The position numbers and the translations under genes were made by a program. The notes beneath the pieces were generated by a model. That model saw only the letters and a program-made list of their open reading frames with translations. It was not told the DNA's origin and searched no databases. Shown here piece after piece: positions 12,502 to 23,331 of a stretch of 64,000 nucleotides of DNA. Each line of letters opens with the position of its first letter. The first letter of the stretch is position 1. Source of the DNA: Clarkia xantiana subsp. parviflora (Eukaryota; Streptophyta; Magnoliopsida; Myrtales; Onagraceae); contig JAPTYO010000007.1 of NCBI GenBank assembly GCA_036873135.1, forward strand, positions 18,086,763-18,150,762, written 5' to 3'.

Positions 12502-12714
12502 ATTTATTTTTTTTTTTTTTAGTTTCTCGCGGGGTGGTCCTAGGGGGCCCTCATCAGGAGGGCAGCACCCGTAGCATGCTTGCTCCACACCTAGACTAAT
12601 CTCCACTCGCACTGGGTCAGCCCGTAAGAGGTAAAGTGCTGACTATGAACAATTTTCCATTCCCATGGTCACTAGCGGGGATTGAACCTCTGACCTCTAG
12701 TTAAGGGATGAGGC
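12502..12714 (-). mobile_element. SINE, 5'-truncated, minus strand
   Basis: The element-strand sequence ends in a poly(A) tail (plus-strand T run from 12502). It contains GGTTCAATCCCC (12677-12688), a match to the RNA polymerase III B box, so it is probably tRNA-derived. A near-perfect 11-bp duplication flanks it (GCACGGAGTTT at 12491-12501; GCACAGAGTTT at 12715-12725). The related copy at 47924-48106 extends further 5' but lacks the B box. Confidence 0.75.
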
Positions 12715-12725
12715 GCACAGAGTTT

Positions 12726-14650
12726 CATTATTGTAGAGTTGACTCTTAAACTAGTGTAGTAAATACACATGCATGAGATTTAATTACCGTACCATGAAAT
12801 TAATAGAATTGGCAGCAAAGGAACGAATGACGTGGCAGCGGTGGTTTATTCTCTTTTTCATTCAACATTCATTTGATAATTTGAAACAACAAACACAATT
12901 CTTATATATACTAAGTAAGCTGTTTTTTTTTTTTTTTTTTTTCACTCAATATTGTTTCGATAATCTGAATCAACAAACACTTGGTTCTTATAAACATAAC
13001 CACTAGAAGTAATGAGTATGAATAATTTTCTATTTTAAGGATCTCAATGGAATTTGAGCCCCTAACTTATTAGTTAATTGGTTAAGTATTAACGTGTTGA
13101 ACTACTAAATTATATTACATGGTATTACTGAAAAGAACACGACTGCTGTGGACATAGAGAGGGATATGGTTTTTCTAGTAAACATTTGTTTAATGAGCTT
13201 TCAGTGAATCATCATGTATTTATCAACCAAACAAGACCTTGTTTAATCAAGAAAAGAAAGTTCAGGGCTTGTTCAAATCAAAGATATTCCCCATAAAACA
13301 TCTCAGAAACTTCCATGGCCAATCAAAGCTCCAATTTGAACTTTTATAATTCAAAAACTAGTTGAATTTTCCGAAAACCCTAATAGGATGATACAGCATC
13401 AGGTTCTAGCTGGCCTGGTGATTGATAGTTATCTTGCAGAGAGAAGTCCCAACTCGATTCCCAGCTCTCATCAACAAGCTGCATCGAGACTTAATTATTT
13501 TCATAGTTTTAGTTACAATTATACGATTGGTAGTCACCTCTCTTTTCTTAGCACACAAGTTACTGTGGAGGTGCAGATTCTATGTACGTACGAGTATATA
13601 CACAAACATATATATACACATGTTTTTTTTTTTTTTTTTTCTGCAAGAGCTTTTTTGCGGATGATGATGATATAGATGCACAAGTGCCGATTGCCATAGA
13701 CAAGAGAAAAACCGCAGCTCGTAACTAAGGTGAGTCTGTAGATGAAAATGATAATGGTCTTAATTTGAGTGCAGATATTGAAGATACTATTATTATACAC
13801 ATGTAATGTCGACTTTATTTAACATGTCACATATATATACATACTGAACACAGGAACAGCAACAAAAGATAAACACCATAAGTAAGAAGGGCACTTAATA
13901 TTCCTCAAGTGTCGAAGCTGCTGAGTCAGGAAGACAGTAGAACAACATGGAAAGGAATCTTAATATTCCTTAAGAGAAAGTTGAAGCCGCAGAAAATGAT
14001 TTAAGAAGATCATCTGGAAGTAAGTGATGCTAAATGACCAGTCATCTGTTGCAGTAGTAAAAAATGGGTGCAAATCAACAGACGCCACTGGCAGAGTTCC
14101 TTTAAATATTAGAGGAAACAAGGTAAGGATAATTAGACCTCCTCTGCTTGGTGATCATGAGAATGGGGCATCTTATTGGAACTCACCATCACCCTATTGG
14201 CATGACACAATCCCTAACCGTGATGAACAACATTACCGGGCAACAAATCCGAATTCGGGTTTCCATTGACTCGTTCATTATGAGCCTGATATAACCGAAA
14301 TGTTTAACCGAAATGTTTAGCGATGAGAATGCAAATGCTTGCTCCATCATGCGATGTAATTATCCAACTAGGGTTTTTGAGTTCAAGGATATACTGTCCA
14401 AATTCTTAAGATGTTGTATGATTGTGTACTTATAGATGGTGGTATTGTAAAGTTTTAGGGAAAATGTTGGTTGTTGGAGGTGTTCATGTTACAGGGTCAA
14501 ATTCATCTAAATTTTCCGACTAAGTATAGCTTCGTACTAGCGTGACTGTAACTCCAACCACCAATCCGGACGGAACACAAATGCACTAGGAACACTTTCG
14601 ATGGCTAATTGCGAGCTAAAACTCCACAGAATCTCACTAACAACATATCA
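12726..14650. other. Intergenic region with short unassigned ORFs
   Basis: No gene is recognised. Around 13398-13470 the sequence has weak A-box and B-box resemblance (AGCTGGCCTGG and ACTCGATTCCC), possibly an old SINE. A plus-strand frame at 14024-14269 (81 codons, with PPLLGDHENGASYW) does not resemble a family I know; it could be an exon remnant. Poly(T) tracts lie at about 12930 and 13623. Confidence 0.35.
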
Positions 14651-14724
14651 TCACCAAACACATAGAAGAAAGTCAATAACACAATAGAAGTTGTTGAGTG
14701 TTTGCCTTTTTATAAGGGTTAACA

Positions 14725-15095
14725 GATATTTTGGTACATAATGTTTGACAACTTTTGAGCTTTGGTCTATGGTGTTTTTTTTTGGACCAGTCCTGGGCCG
14801 ATCCGAGTTGGGGTCGCCTGCACAAAAGGAAAACTTGAGTGATCTAGTGCAGTGATTTGTTAACCCTTTTAATAAAAGGGTTAACAAGTCTTTTGGTCTA
14901 TGACGTTTAATAACTTTTAGGTTTTGATTAAAGATGTTTTTTTTCTTCCTAGTTTAGGTATCATAAGTTTACAAATTTTCTAGTTTTGGTCTGACCGTTA
15001 CATTTCGTCCATATTTTCTGTTAAGTAACATGTGCAAGTCACTTAATCCACCCTAAACTTTTGATTTTGTTCAATTTAGTCACTCTAATACTTCC
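14725..15095. repeat. Fragments of the hairpin MITE family seen at 26636-27085
   Basis: Two incomplete left-arm copies, near 14725-14780 and 14873-15090. They start GTTAACA and contain a dispersed TTTGGT, a TGACCGTTACATTTCGTCC-like segment and AAGTCACTTAATCCACCCTAAA, matching an arm of the complete element at 26636-27085. They look like broken or rearranged copies. Confidence 0.6.
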
Positions 15096-15480
15096 AAACT
15101 TTTTTTTTGTTCAATTTTGTTCCAAAGGTTTAAAATTGACACCAAATTAGACAATTAGATCCAATTGACCTAGCCCTAGGCTGGTCAAATTGGACCTAGT
15201 CCAATTGGGTTCGAATTGACCCCAAACTGATAAAAAAAAAAACGTGAGTCGTGATAGTGCAGTGATTTGTGATGTCGTGATAGTGCAATAAGTGAGGGTT
15301 AACAAGTGACTTAATGAGGGCATTTAGTGACTTAATGTGTGATTTGTGAGTAAAAAACTCACGTGTGATAGTGCAAAAAAAAGAGCACTCACGTTTTTTA
15401 CTCCCAAATCACGCATTAAGTCTTTATGTGTGATTTGTGAGGGGACATATATATATCAAAACTAAGATCAGAGACGAAAC
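15096..15480. repeat. Short direct and inverted repeats, noncoding
   Basis: Motifs such as GTGATTTGTGA, GTGATAGTGCA and CACGTTTTTTACTC recur in both orientations between about 15230 and 15450. This forms a small imperfect hairpin region. No gene is visible. Confidence 0.45.
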
Positions 15481-15705
15481 TAGTGTTGCTAATAATTCTT
15501 ATACGCGTGTTGAATGATGATCGCATCATTAAAAAAAAAAAAGGGTAAAAAAGACGCTCCTCTATAATGGAGTAATCGTATAAAAGTTATATACTTTATT
15601 TTTCTATTAGGAAAGGAAAAAGGATCAGGATTTTCAACACAAAATGAAATAATACAACAATGAGCCAATTTTCGACCTAACCGATCGACGGCGGTAAGTA
15701 TGAAA

Positions 15706-16725
15706 CTAGGAGTTGCAGGTAACATTGAGGGGAGCACCACAGAGGCATCGATTATGGAGGAAACTTGAGGAAGGTATCACTTCCTGCAGATACCATCCCT
15801 GTGGAATCGGTCCACACAGCCTATTATAACTCACATCCAAATCAACCCATTCCTTTTCCAAATCCTTGGGAAGCCTCCCGTATATCTTATTGTGGCTCAT
15901 ATCCAAACTCACTAAGTTAGGGTTAATCCGCACTCCCGACATGTCGAACTCGAACTTGTTCCTCGCAATATCTATTGAAAACGTACTCTTGTCCGCTCCA
16001 AACAACATCGATACATCCCCGTGGAACTTGTTCTGTGACACCTCGAAACATGCAAAGTTAAAATCACGGAATGAGGGTGGAATCTCACCGGATAGCCTGT
16101 TCTGGGAGAGAATCAGGCAAAGGCTATTGTTTTTGAGCTTCAGAAATGATTCGGGGATCGTTCCGGTAAGTCTGTTTTGTTCAAGCTGAATTACGCCGAG
16201 TCCCGGGATTTCCGAAAGAGAGCTCGGTATAGGGCCGGTGAGTTTGTTGTGGGATAAGTTGAGGAAAGTTAGCTTCTTGAGGTTCGATAGAAACTCCGGG
16301 ATGGGTCCGGTGAGGTTGCACAAGGTAATTTCGAGGCTAGTGAGGTTTAGAAGCTTAGCGATTGAGATCGGAATCGGACCGGAAAGGCCGGTGATGTTGT
16401 AGAATCTTATTGTGGTGAGGTTAGGGAGGTTGCCGATAGCATCAGGGATTATGGGGCTTGCATGGAATTTTTTGTTCATGAATTCAAGTCTAATGACATG
16501 ATTATCGGTGGCATCGCATGAAACGCCGTACCAGTTGTCGCAGCAGTCGGTTTCTGGCAACCACGACTGGTTGAGGATTGTGGGATTTTTGAAGGCTTTC
16601 TTGATGCTGAGAAGGGCCTTCTTTTCGTTAGGGTGGCAGCGCTCATCTGTGGCGGAAACTGAAGGTTCAAGAAAGAGCAAAATGCACAGAAAGAAGTGGA
16701 TCATATAGGATATTGATGATGACAT
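15706..16725 (-). CDS. Polygalacturonase-inhibiting-protein-like LRR protein (copy 1)
   Basis: Predicted secreted leucine-rich-repeat protein of the PGIP family, which binds and inhibits cell-wall-degrading endopolygalacturonases in the apoplast. The 339-residue single-exon frame fits the family length (about 330-340). Residues 1-25 form a hydrophobic signal peptide ending near SVSA. An N-terminal cysteine cap follows (RCHPNEKKALL to DCCDNWYGVSC), then about ten plant extracellular repeats of the LxxLxLSxNxLxGxIP type, and a C-terminal cap with RLCGPIPQ and NRCLCGAPL. Several NxS/T sites are present. The start is the first Met before the signal peptide. It is the most divergent of the first three copies and has an extra cysteine in a central repeat (NFACFEV). 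Inhibitory activity is inferred, not shown; the other option is a PGIP-like LRR protein with a different ligand. Confidence 0.9.
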   Translation of the reverse strand: MSSSISYMIHFFLCILLFLEPSVSATDERCHPNEKKALLSIKKAFKNPTILNQSWLPETDCCDNWYGVSCDATDNHVIRLEFMNKKFHASPIIPDAIGNLPNLTTIRFYNITGLSGPIPISIAKLLNLTSLEITLCNLTGPIPEFLSNLKKLTFLNLSHNKLTGPIPSSLSEIPGLGVIQLEQNRLTGTIPESFLKLKNNSLCLILSQNRLSGEIPPSFRDFNFACFEVSQNKFHGDVSMLFGADKSTFSIDIARNKFEFDMSGVRINPNLVSLDMSHNKIYGRLPKDLEKEWVDLDVSYNRLCGPIPQGWYLQEVIPSSSFLHNRCLCGAPLNVTCNS

Positions 16726-16764
16726 ATTGTTTCTACATATATATTGGGTTCTGCGCTCTCCTTG

Positions 16765-16774
16765 TTATATATAA
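16765..16774 (-). promoter_or_regulatory. Candidate TATA box of PGIP-like copy 1
   Basis: TTATATATAA lies about 40 bp upstream of the ATG at 16725, which would give a very short leader. Position and composition fit a plant TATA element; there is no transcript evidence. Confidence 0.4.
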
Positions 16775-17899
16775 TCACTAGCTATCAACACAATCGACAT
16801 ATAAATGCATGATACAAACTTTATTTAACGTGGATCTCGAGTTGCAAAGTACAAAAAAAAAAAAGAAAAGGAAGACTTTAAATCGATGTTACGCAAAGCG
16901 GCAATCCTTTCATTAATCATATTTGACTTTTGATTTTAAATATAAACTAGATTAGCTTAGCGCAATAAGAAATTCTCAACTGCCGGCGTCAATGTAGTTT
17001 CATTGGATATATCTAAATAGCAAGCTATACATAATGCAGAGGATATAATTATGACTTAACGATTACGTAGCTAATTAAAGCTTCATTAGGTAAAACTTCT
17101 CTAATAGGTTTCATTTGTTTCTATCTAGCATTACATAACCATAGTGAACACAATATGTATTTTTACGTGAGATGTGAAAAAAAAAAAATTATTACAACAA
17201 TTTTACGTACATAACATTCCTTAAAAGTGGGATAATAAATTTATTCAATATAAGGAATATGTTATATTTCTCATGACATAAATTTACAGTTCTATTTTTT
17301 ATACAACTCTCGGTATTTGTTGGAGTTAACTTATATGCCGATCATGTTGCAATATTCATTTCTTCTTCATCATCGGATGAACTCGTCAAACCTGAGAATA
17401 AGAGATTGAAGCATAGAAATAAAAATCAATCTTTCAAATTTTATCCTAACAAATCCCTTGTATTTTAGTTTTTTTTTTTTTTAAGAGATTGAAATTTTAC
17501 CCTAACATCTCCTTAGTATTTTGTTAGGAAATTGAAATTATAAGAGATTTCCCCTCACAAATTTCAAAATAAACCAAATTTTAAGAGATCATTCCCTAAA
17601 AAAAATCACAAACTATTTTTTATTTATTTATTTTTATCATAGTGTATAAAGCTTACTAATGAATGATATCACACAAGAAAGTTGTAGCACCAAACATTAA
17701 TTAAGAACCGAAAAAGGATAAAAGGAAAAATGCTACAAAATGTCGTTATTCTCTACTTATATAAAGAACACACATAACAGTTATATACATTATTATTATT
17801 CTTTCATGAAAGGAAAAGGATGAGGAATTTCAATAACGAAAGAGAATATATACAAAGATATTTAGTACGTACGTCATACTTCATTAAAAAAAAAACTAG
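16775..17899. other. Intergenic spacer between PGIP-like copies 1 and 2
   Basis: AT-rich and noncoding. The stretch from about 17640 to 17899 is the 3' flank of copy 2 and is closely similar to the 3' flank of copy 3 (about 43500-43597), including a shared GTTGTAGCACCAAACATTAA. Confidence 0.6.
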
Positions 17900-18907
17900 C
17901 TAGTTGCAGGTAATATTGAGAGGAGCACCACAGAGGCATCGATTATGGGAGAAAATAGAGTCAGCGGATTCGGAGAGCAGACCCGGAGGAATTTGCCCAC
18001 ACAACCTATTATAACTCACATCCAAAAATCGCCAATCCTTGTTGCCCATTTCCATGGGAAGACTCCCGTATATCTTATTGTGGCTGATATCCAAACCAGC
18101 TAAGTCCGGGTTTAACCGCAACCCCGTCATGTTAAACTCGAACTTATTCCTCGCAATTTCAACTATATTCGTACTCTTGTCTGCTCCAAACAACATGGAT
18201 GCGTCCCCATGGAGCTTGTTCTGAGAAACCTGAAAACGCCTGAAGTTAAAATCACGGAATGAGGCCGGAATCTCACCGGACAGCTTGTTATCGTAGACAC
18301 TCAGGTAAAGGTTATTGTCTTTGAGCTTCAAGAACGATTCGGGGATGGTACCGGTGAGTCGGTTCGATTCAAGACTAAGGAAGCGTAGGCCCAGGATATT
18401 TGAAAGAGAGCTCGGGATGTGACCTCTGAGTTTATTGTTGGATAAGTTAAGGTTAATGAGGTTCTTGAGCTTGGATAGAAACCCCGGGATGGTTCCGTGG
18501 AGGTTCGACGTATAGATTTGAAGGCTAGTTAGGTTTTTGAGCTTAGTGATTGAGATCGGAATCGGGCGGGAGAGGCCGGTGATTTTGTAGAAGGTTATGT
18601 CGGTGAGGTAAGGGAGGTCGCCGATAGCGTCGGGGATGGGGCCAGGTAATTTGGTTTCCGAGAATTGAAGGTTACTGACACGGTTATCGTCGTTGCATGT
18701 AACGGCGTCCCAGTGTTGGCAGCAGTCGCTTTCCGGCAACCATGATTCGAGGACGGGAGCGTTTTTGTAGGATTTCTTAAATTTTAGAAGGGCTTTCTTA
18801 TCGTTAGGGTGGCACTGCTTTACGGCGGAAAGAGACGGTTCGAGGAGGAGGCCGAGGGAAATAAAGACTAGCAAACTGGACATAATGTGGGATGATGATA
18901 AGGACAT
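17900..18907 (-). CDS. Polygalacturonase-inhibiting-protein-like LRR protein (copy 2)
   Basis: A second intact PGIP-type protein, 335 residues, single exon. Its signal peptide (residues 1-27, SLLVFISLGLLLEPSLSA) leads into a cysteine cap (QCHPNDKKALL to SDCCQHWDAVTC). About ten extracellular-type LRRs follow, then the C-terminal cap RLCGQIPP and NRCLCGAPL. Predicted role: apoplastic inhibitor of pathogen polygalacturonases. One repeat has SRPIPISI where the sister copies have SGPIPI, a small departure from the LRR consensus. Coding and flanking sequence are closest to the broken copy at 43598-44616, so the two are recent duplicates. Whether it is expressed, and which enzyme it inhibits, cannot be read from sequence. 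Confidence 0.9.
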   Translation of the reverse strand: MSLSSSHIMSSLLVFISLGLLLEPSLSAVKQCHPNDKKALLKFKKSYKNAPVLESWLPESDCCQHWDAVTCNDDNRVSNLQFSETKLPGPIPDAIGDLPYLTDITFYKITGLSRPIPISITKLKNLTSLQIYTSNLHGTIPGFLSKLKNLINLNLSNNKLRGHIPSSLSNILGLRFLSLESNRLTGTIPESFLKLKDNNLYLSVYDNKLSGEIPASFRDFNFRRFQVSQNKLHGDASMLFGADKSTNIVEIARNKFEFNMTGLRLNPDLAGLDISHNKIYGSLPMEMGNKDWRFLDVSYNRLCGQIPPGLLSESADSIFSHNRCLCGAPLNITCN

Positions 18908-19784
18908 ATTGTTTGTATATAATGGGACGCGGAGTGATGATCTTAATTAGTATCTAGCTATTTGTAGAAGAAAAAGAGCTACACCTTGTTAATATTCAGT
19001 CTTACAGGAATACTTGATTCTGCGCTAAGTCAGTATCAACACATGCATGATTTGACCACAATGAATAATACTAGTTTGTTTGACAAATTATATTCAATTT
19101 TTTAATTTCTACCAATCTATTAAACGTGAACTAGTATAGTTACTTTACTACCTTTTCGTAATTCTTTGTAGAATAATGAAATTATAAAATTCCATCTCAT
19201 TCGTACGTAAGACGAGTTATTCTTTACTGTCTTTATTATGGCTGCTCAAGGATCATTAGCTGTCTTTATTATGGCTGCTCAAGGATCATTAGCTGATGTT
19301 GCTGTTCATATTTTATTAGGAACGGATCCTCTTTTTGCAGAAGTTGTTGGTGTTAGAGCTGGGTTAAACAATGGTTTCACCTATAATTGGTGTTACCAAG
19401 CTTTTTACTGATTCCCAGATGTTGACAAAGCTTCTTAATGCGCAAGTTACCTTCACATGCAAGTTGTCTTTGTGGTATCGATACTGATATTTTGGAACTT
19501 TGTAGTTTGCTTTCTATTATGGTTATGGTTATGTTTAAACCCAGACTGTTTGTGCATGTTGAACATTAGGATCGGAAAGAAAGCTTGTGTGCAGGACTTA
19601 CCTGGGACTTGGTTTAGTTCTGATATTCCTCATGTTTTTCTTTCTTAGCTTTGGGTGTGGTTGGCAACACTAACACTTGGGTTATGGTTAATATATATTA
19701 TGTTTTCTACCAAAAAATCCCTATAAACTAATATAGGAAATTGATTTGACCGAATGATACTAGTTTATTAATATATGCAGTGTA
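18908..19784. other. 5' flank of copy 2 and unassigned sequence
   Basis: 18930-19210 is the upstream region of PGIP-like copy 2, shared with copy 3 (44640-44940) and with an orphan copy near 26480-27290. From about 19220 to 19660 the base composition is more balanced. It contains a frame starting MAAQGSLADVAVHILLGTDP and a 63-codon frame at 19457-19648. I do not recognise either; an exon remnant is possible. Confidence 0.45.
19228..19293. repeat. Perfect tandem duplication of 33 bp
   Basis: The 33-base unit at 19228-19260 (beginning TGTCTTTATTATGG) is repeated exactly at 19261-19293. The length keeps reading frame, and it overlaps the start of the unassigned MAAQGSL frame. Confidence 0.9.
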
Positions 19785-19789
19785 CACAA

Positions 19790-20081
19790 TGTTAAATAAT
19801 TAAACTTGATTAGTGTTGAAGTGTCTAGAAATCTCTAAGAGTATCTAGGAGTCTTAGTAATTATGAGAGTGTGTAGAAGAGTCTAAGTAGGAGTCTCTAG
19901 AATAGAAGTCCCTAGAATAAGAAATCACTAGAATGCTAAGTGACTAGAAGAGTCCATATGTACCTATAAATAGGTGATGAAATGAATGAGAATGCAACAA
20001 GTTGAGAAGTAAAAAAACAACAAGTCTCTCCTATCCTCTCCACCTCCCTCACACACACAAACACATATTCAAACACCAACA
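19790..20081 (+). repeat. Left LTR of Copia element 1
   Basis: 292 bp, TG...CA. Contains many imperfect TCTAGAA/GTCTAGA-like short repeats and a TATA box, CTATAAATAGG, at 19964-19974, which probably drives the element transcript. Confidence 0.9.
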
Positions 20082-20083
20082 AG

Positions 20084-20095
20084 TGGTATCAGAGC
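20084..20095 (+). other. Primer binding site, Copia element 1
   Basis: TGGTATCAGAGC, complementary to the 3' end of initiator tRNA-Met, three bases after the LTR. Primes minus-strand DNA synthesis. Confidence 0.9.
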
Positions 20096-20112
20096 GAAGT
20101 TCAAAGATCACG

Positions 20113-22648
20113 ATGGCAACGACAAGCATGCAAGTGCCGAGATTGACGAAGGATAACTATGATAAATGGTGCATCCAAATGAAGGCCCTATTGGGATCGC
20201 TTGACATATGGGAGCTCGTGGAGACCGAGTTTGAGGAACGCGAAGTGACGGCGGAAATGTCAAAAGAAGAGAAGGATGAATTGAAGGAGCAACGGAAGAA
20301 GGAGAAGAAGACCTTGTTCACAATATATCAAGGTCTTGAAGAAGCCACGTTTGAGATAGTCGCTCCGGCCAAGACATCATACGAAGCCTGGGTTATACTC
20401 CAAAAGGCGTACGGAGGCGTCGAAAAGGTAAAGAAAATTCGCCTACAAGCTCTCCGTGCTAAATTCGAGTCCCTCCATCAAGAAAGCTCGGAATCTATTT
20501 CCGACTATTTCACAAGGGTCATCTCAATCGCGCATCAAATGCGAAGAAATGGAGAAACTTTAGAAGATGTCCGTATCATAGAGAAGATCTTGAGATCTAT
20601 CGATCCAAAGTTCGATCTTGTTGCCGTGGCGATTGGAGAATCCAAGGATTTAGAAGAGATGTCCGTGGAGCAGCTCATGGGTTCTCTACAAGCCCATGAA
20701 CAACGACTTATGAAGCGAGGAGAAGGAAAATCCTTGGAGCTGGCATTACAAGCGAAGTTGACGCTAAAAAATGACGGATCACGAGGCGGCTTTCAAAGAT
20801 GAAGATTCACAACACGGAGAGGAAGAGGTGGTCGAACAACAACCACCAACGAACCTGCTGATGGAGAATCAAGTGGACGAGGAGCAGGTAGAGGTCGTGG
20901 TCGTGGTCAAGTTCGCGGACGAGGTCGTGGTGGATGGAGAAACGACAAATCGGGAGTCCAATGTTATGTGTGTAAAAAATACGGTCATTATGCAATGGAG
21001 TGTTGGTACAACACCGACATTGAGGAAGAAAATGCAAACTTCGCGGAGAAGATTGAAGATGATGGAGTTCTATTGATGGCATACAATCAAGTGGAGGAGA
21101 CGGAGTCCAACACATGGTTCGTCGACACGGGAGCTTCCAACCACATGTGCGGAAGAAAGGAGTTCTTTGCGGAGCTTGATGAAAGACACGGCGGGCACAT
21201 CACCTTTGGCGATCTTACACAACACCAAATTAAAGGGAAAGGTAAAGTTCTCTTTGAACTCAAGAACGGACGACAGTTGTGCATCGCCAATGTCTACTTT
21301 GTTCCCGACATGAAGAACAATATATTAAGTGTCGGACAATTGCTCGAGAAGGGATACGACGTCCGGATCAAGGAGAATACACTCACCATCTGTGATAATA
21401 ACAACAATGTTATCACGAATGTAGCCATGACGAAGAACCGAATGTTCCCGTTGGAGTTAAAGATCAATGAGAAGAATTGCTTGAAGGTGACAACCATAGA
21501 AAACTCGACTCTTTGGCATCTTCGGTATGGTCATCTGAATTTCAAGGCGCTGGAATTGATGGAGAAGAAAAATATGGTACGAGGTTTGCCCAAGATCAAT
21601 CATCCCCACGGCGTGTGCGAAACTTGTGTTATCGGAAAGCAACAAAGAAACCCGTTCAAGAAGTATCTATTGAAGAGAGCAGCTGGTCGTCTCGACTTAG
21701 TCTACTCCGATGTGTGCGGACCGATCAAGCCCATGTCCATTGGCGGAAATAGGTATTCTTGACAGAGGAGGCGAATACACGTCGCATGAATTTGACAAGT
21801 TTTGCAAAGAGAATGGGATCGTGCATCAGCTAACCATGCCGCAAACACCACAAAATGGAGTCTCCGAGAGGAAGAACCGGACGATCCTTAATTTAGTTCG
21901 GTGCATGTTGAAGGAGAGAGATGTCCCGAAAGAATTTTGGGGAGACGCTGTTGCTACTGCAGTTTATTTGCTTAACAAGTTTCCTACAAAGCGGATTGGA
22001 GACATGACGCCGGAGGAAGCATGGAGCAAGCGCAAGCCAAGTGTCGAGCATCTTCGAGTCTTCGGGTGCGTGGCATATGCAAAATTGCAAGGAAGTCAGA
22101 AGTGCGTTATGCTCGGATATGACGAGAATACAAGCGGCTACAAGTTATACAACCCCGTTACAAAGATGGTTTTGATCTCAAGAGATGTCGAGTTCGATGA
22201 ACAACAAGCATGGAACTGGGAGAAGAATAGTGACCAACCAAAGCAGATTATGGAAGTTGAAGAGCCGCGAAGAAAAGAAGCTCGACGTGTTGAAGTTCAA
22301 GAACCAACAACACCCCCACATGTTAATACTCAACAGGAAGAAGACGACCCGAGTGAATCGCCCGTGCTGAGGACAAGGCGGATCCAAGATGTATACAATT
22401 CTGCGCAAGTCGTTGAAGTGAATGATGATGAAGAATTATACGGCAGTTTATGTCTGTCTGCAGGGTGTGACCCAAAAAAATATACAAAGAAGTCACAAAG
22501 AGACAAATTGGCGAAAGAAAAGGACGATGGCAAAGCGAGAATACAAAAATCGCAAAGTGCGAGGAGATATGCAGATGACGATTTGTCGGCAAAGACAACC
22601 GGGAAAATACGACCAAGCATACACGAGTGGTTATACAGAGAAATATAA
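20113..22648 (+). pseudogene. Copia gag-protease-integrase, broken, no RT domain
   Basis: Remnant of a Copia gag-pol gene starting at the ATG at 20113. Gag (UBN2-type, to about 20799) is cut by a TGA at 20800-20802 where element 2 has GGA; the same frame then continues through a CCHC knuckle (CYVCKKYGHYAMEC) and the aspartic protease motif VDTGASNHMC. The GAG-pre-integrase zinc region (HLRYGHLNF through CETCVIGKQQ) is present. At about 21756-21763 some 135-140 bp are missing relative to element 2. This removes the first catalytic aspartate region (TDDYSG) of the integrase core and shifts frame. A second frame (21764-22648) carries the remaining integrase (QNGVSERKNRT) and the SGYKLYNP region. 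No RT follows. It cannot encode its own replication. Confidence 0.85.
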
Positions 22649-22729
22649 AGAAGGACGAGTCACAAGGAGAAGTGATCGTGAACATCGTACGTATGACATA
22701 AGAAGAATCAAGTTTAGGGGGGGGGGAAT

Positions 22730-23021
22730 TGTTAAATAATTAAACTTGATTAGTGTTGAAGTGTCTAGAAATCTCTAAGAGTATCTAGGAGTCTTAGTAA
22801 TTATGAGAGTGTGTAGAAGAGTCTAAGTAGAAGTCTCTAGAATAGAAGTCCCTAGAACAAGAAATCACTAGAATGCTAAGTGACTAGAAGAGTCCATATG
22901 TAGCTATAAATAGGTGTTGAAATGAATGAGTATGCAACAAGTTGAGAAGTAAAAAAACAACAAGTCTCTCATATCCTCTCCACCTCCCTCACACACACAA
23001 ACACATATTCAAACACCAACA
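22730..23021 (+). repeat. Right LTR of Copia element 1
   Basis: 292 bp, about six substitutions relative to the left LTR; directly follows the G-rich polypurine tract. Confidence 0.9.
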
Positions 23022-23107
23022 CACAGACCTTAGATAAAGAAGAGAGAAAACACCATATATAAGCATACAGTTTATCATAAAAGATACACCTGTTAATAGG
23101 ATAGACA

Positions 23108-23300
23108 TGTTGGAAAATGTAAACTTGTTTAAGTGCATTGCATTAGATGGTTCATGTATTTAGAGTTACAAAGTATTTAGGGTCTTCCATATATACCTAT
23201 AAATATGTGATCAAATGAAGGTGAAATCATCAAGTTGAGTTGACAACAACAGGTCTCTCATTCCCTCTCCACATCTCTCACACACATTCATACACCAACA
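23108..23300 (+). repeat. Left LTR of Copia element 2 (short form)
   Basis: 193 bp, TG...CA; contains CTATAAATATG as a TATA-like motif. It lacks 40 bp present in the right LTR after GAGTTACA. Confidence 0.85.
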
Positions 23301-23331
23301 AGTGGTATCAGAGCCAAGTCCAAAGATCGTG

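Larger units (their letters stand above)
19790..23021 (+). mobile_element. Copia LTR retrotransposon 1, reverse transcriptase deleted
   Basis: Two 292-bp LTRs (19790-20081 and 22730-23021) start TG, end CA and differ at about 6 sites (near 98% identity). The first is followed by TGGTATCAGAGC, the initiator-tRNA-Met primer site. A polypurine tract with ten G (about 22717-22726) precedes the second. The flanks CACAA and CACAG are a near-match target duplication. The interior holds gag, CCHC, protease and integrase remnants, then goes straight from the region after integrase to the polypurine tract without any reverse transcriptase or RNase H. Confidence 0.9.

Noticed and set aside
13388..13675. 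Two overlapping frames of 95 and 80 codons
   Set aside because: They read through poly(T) and ATAT tracts (runs of F and repeated YTH) and overlap in two frames. No coding evidence.
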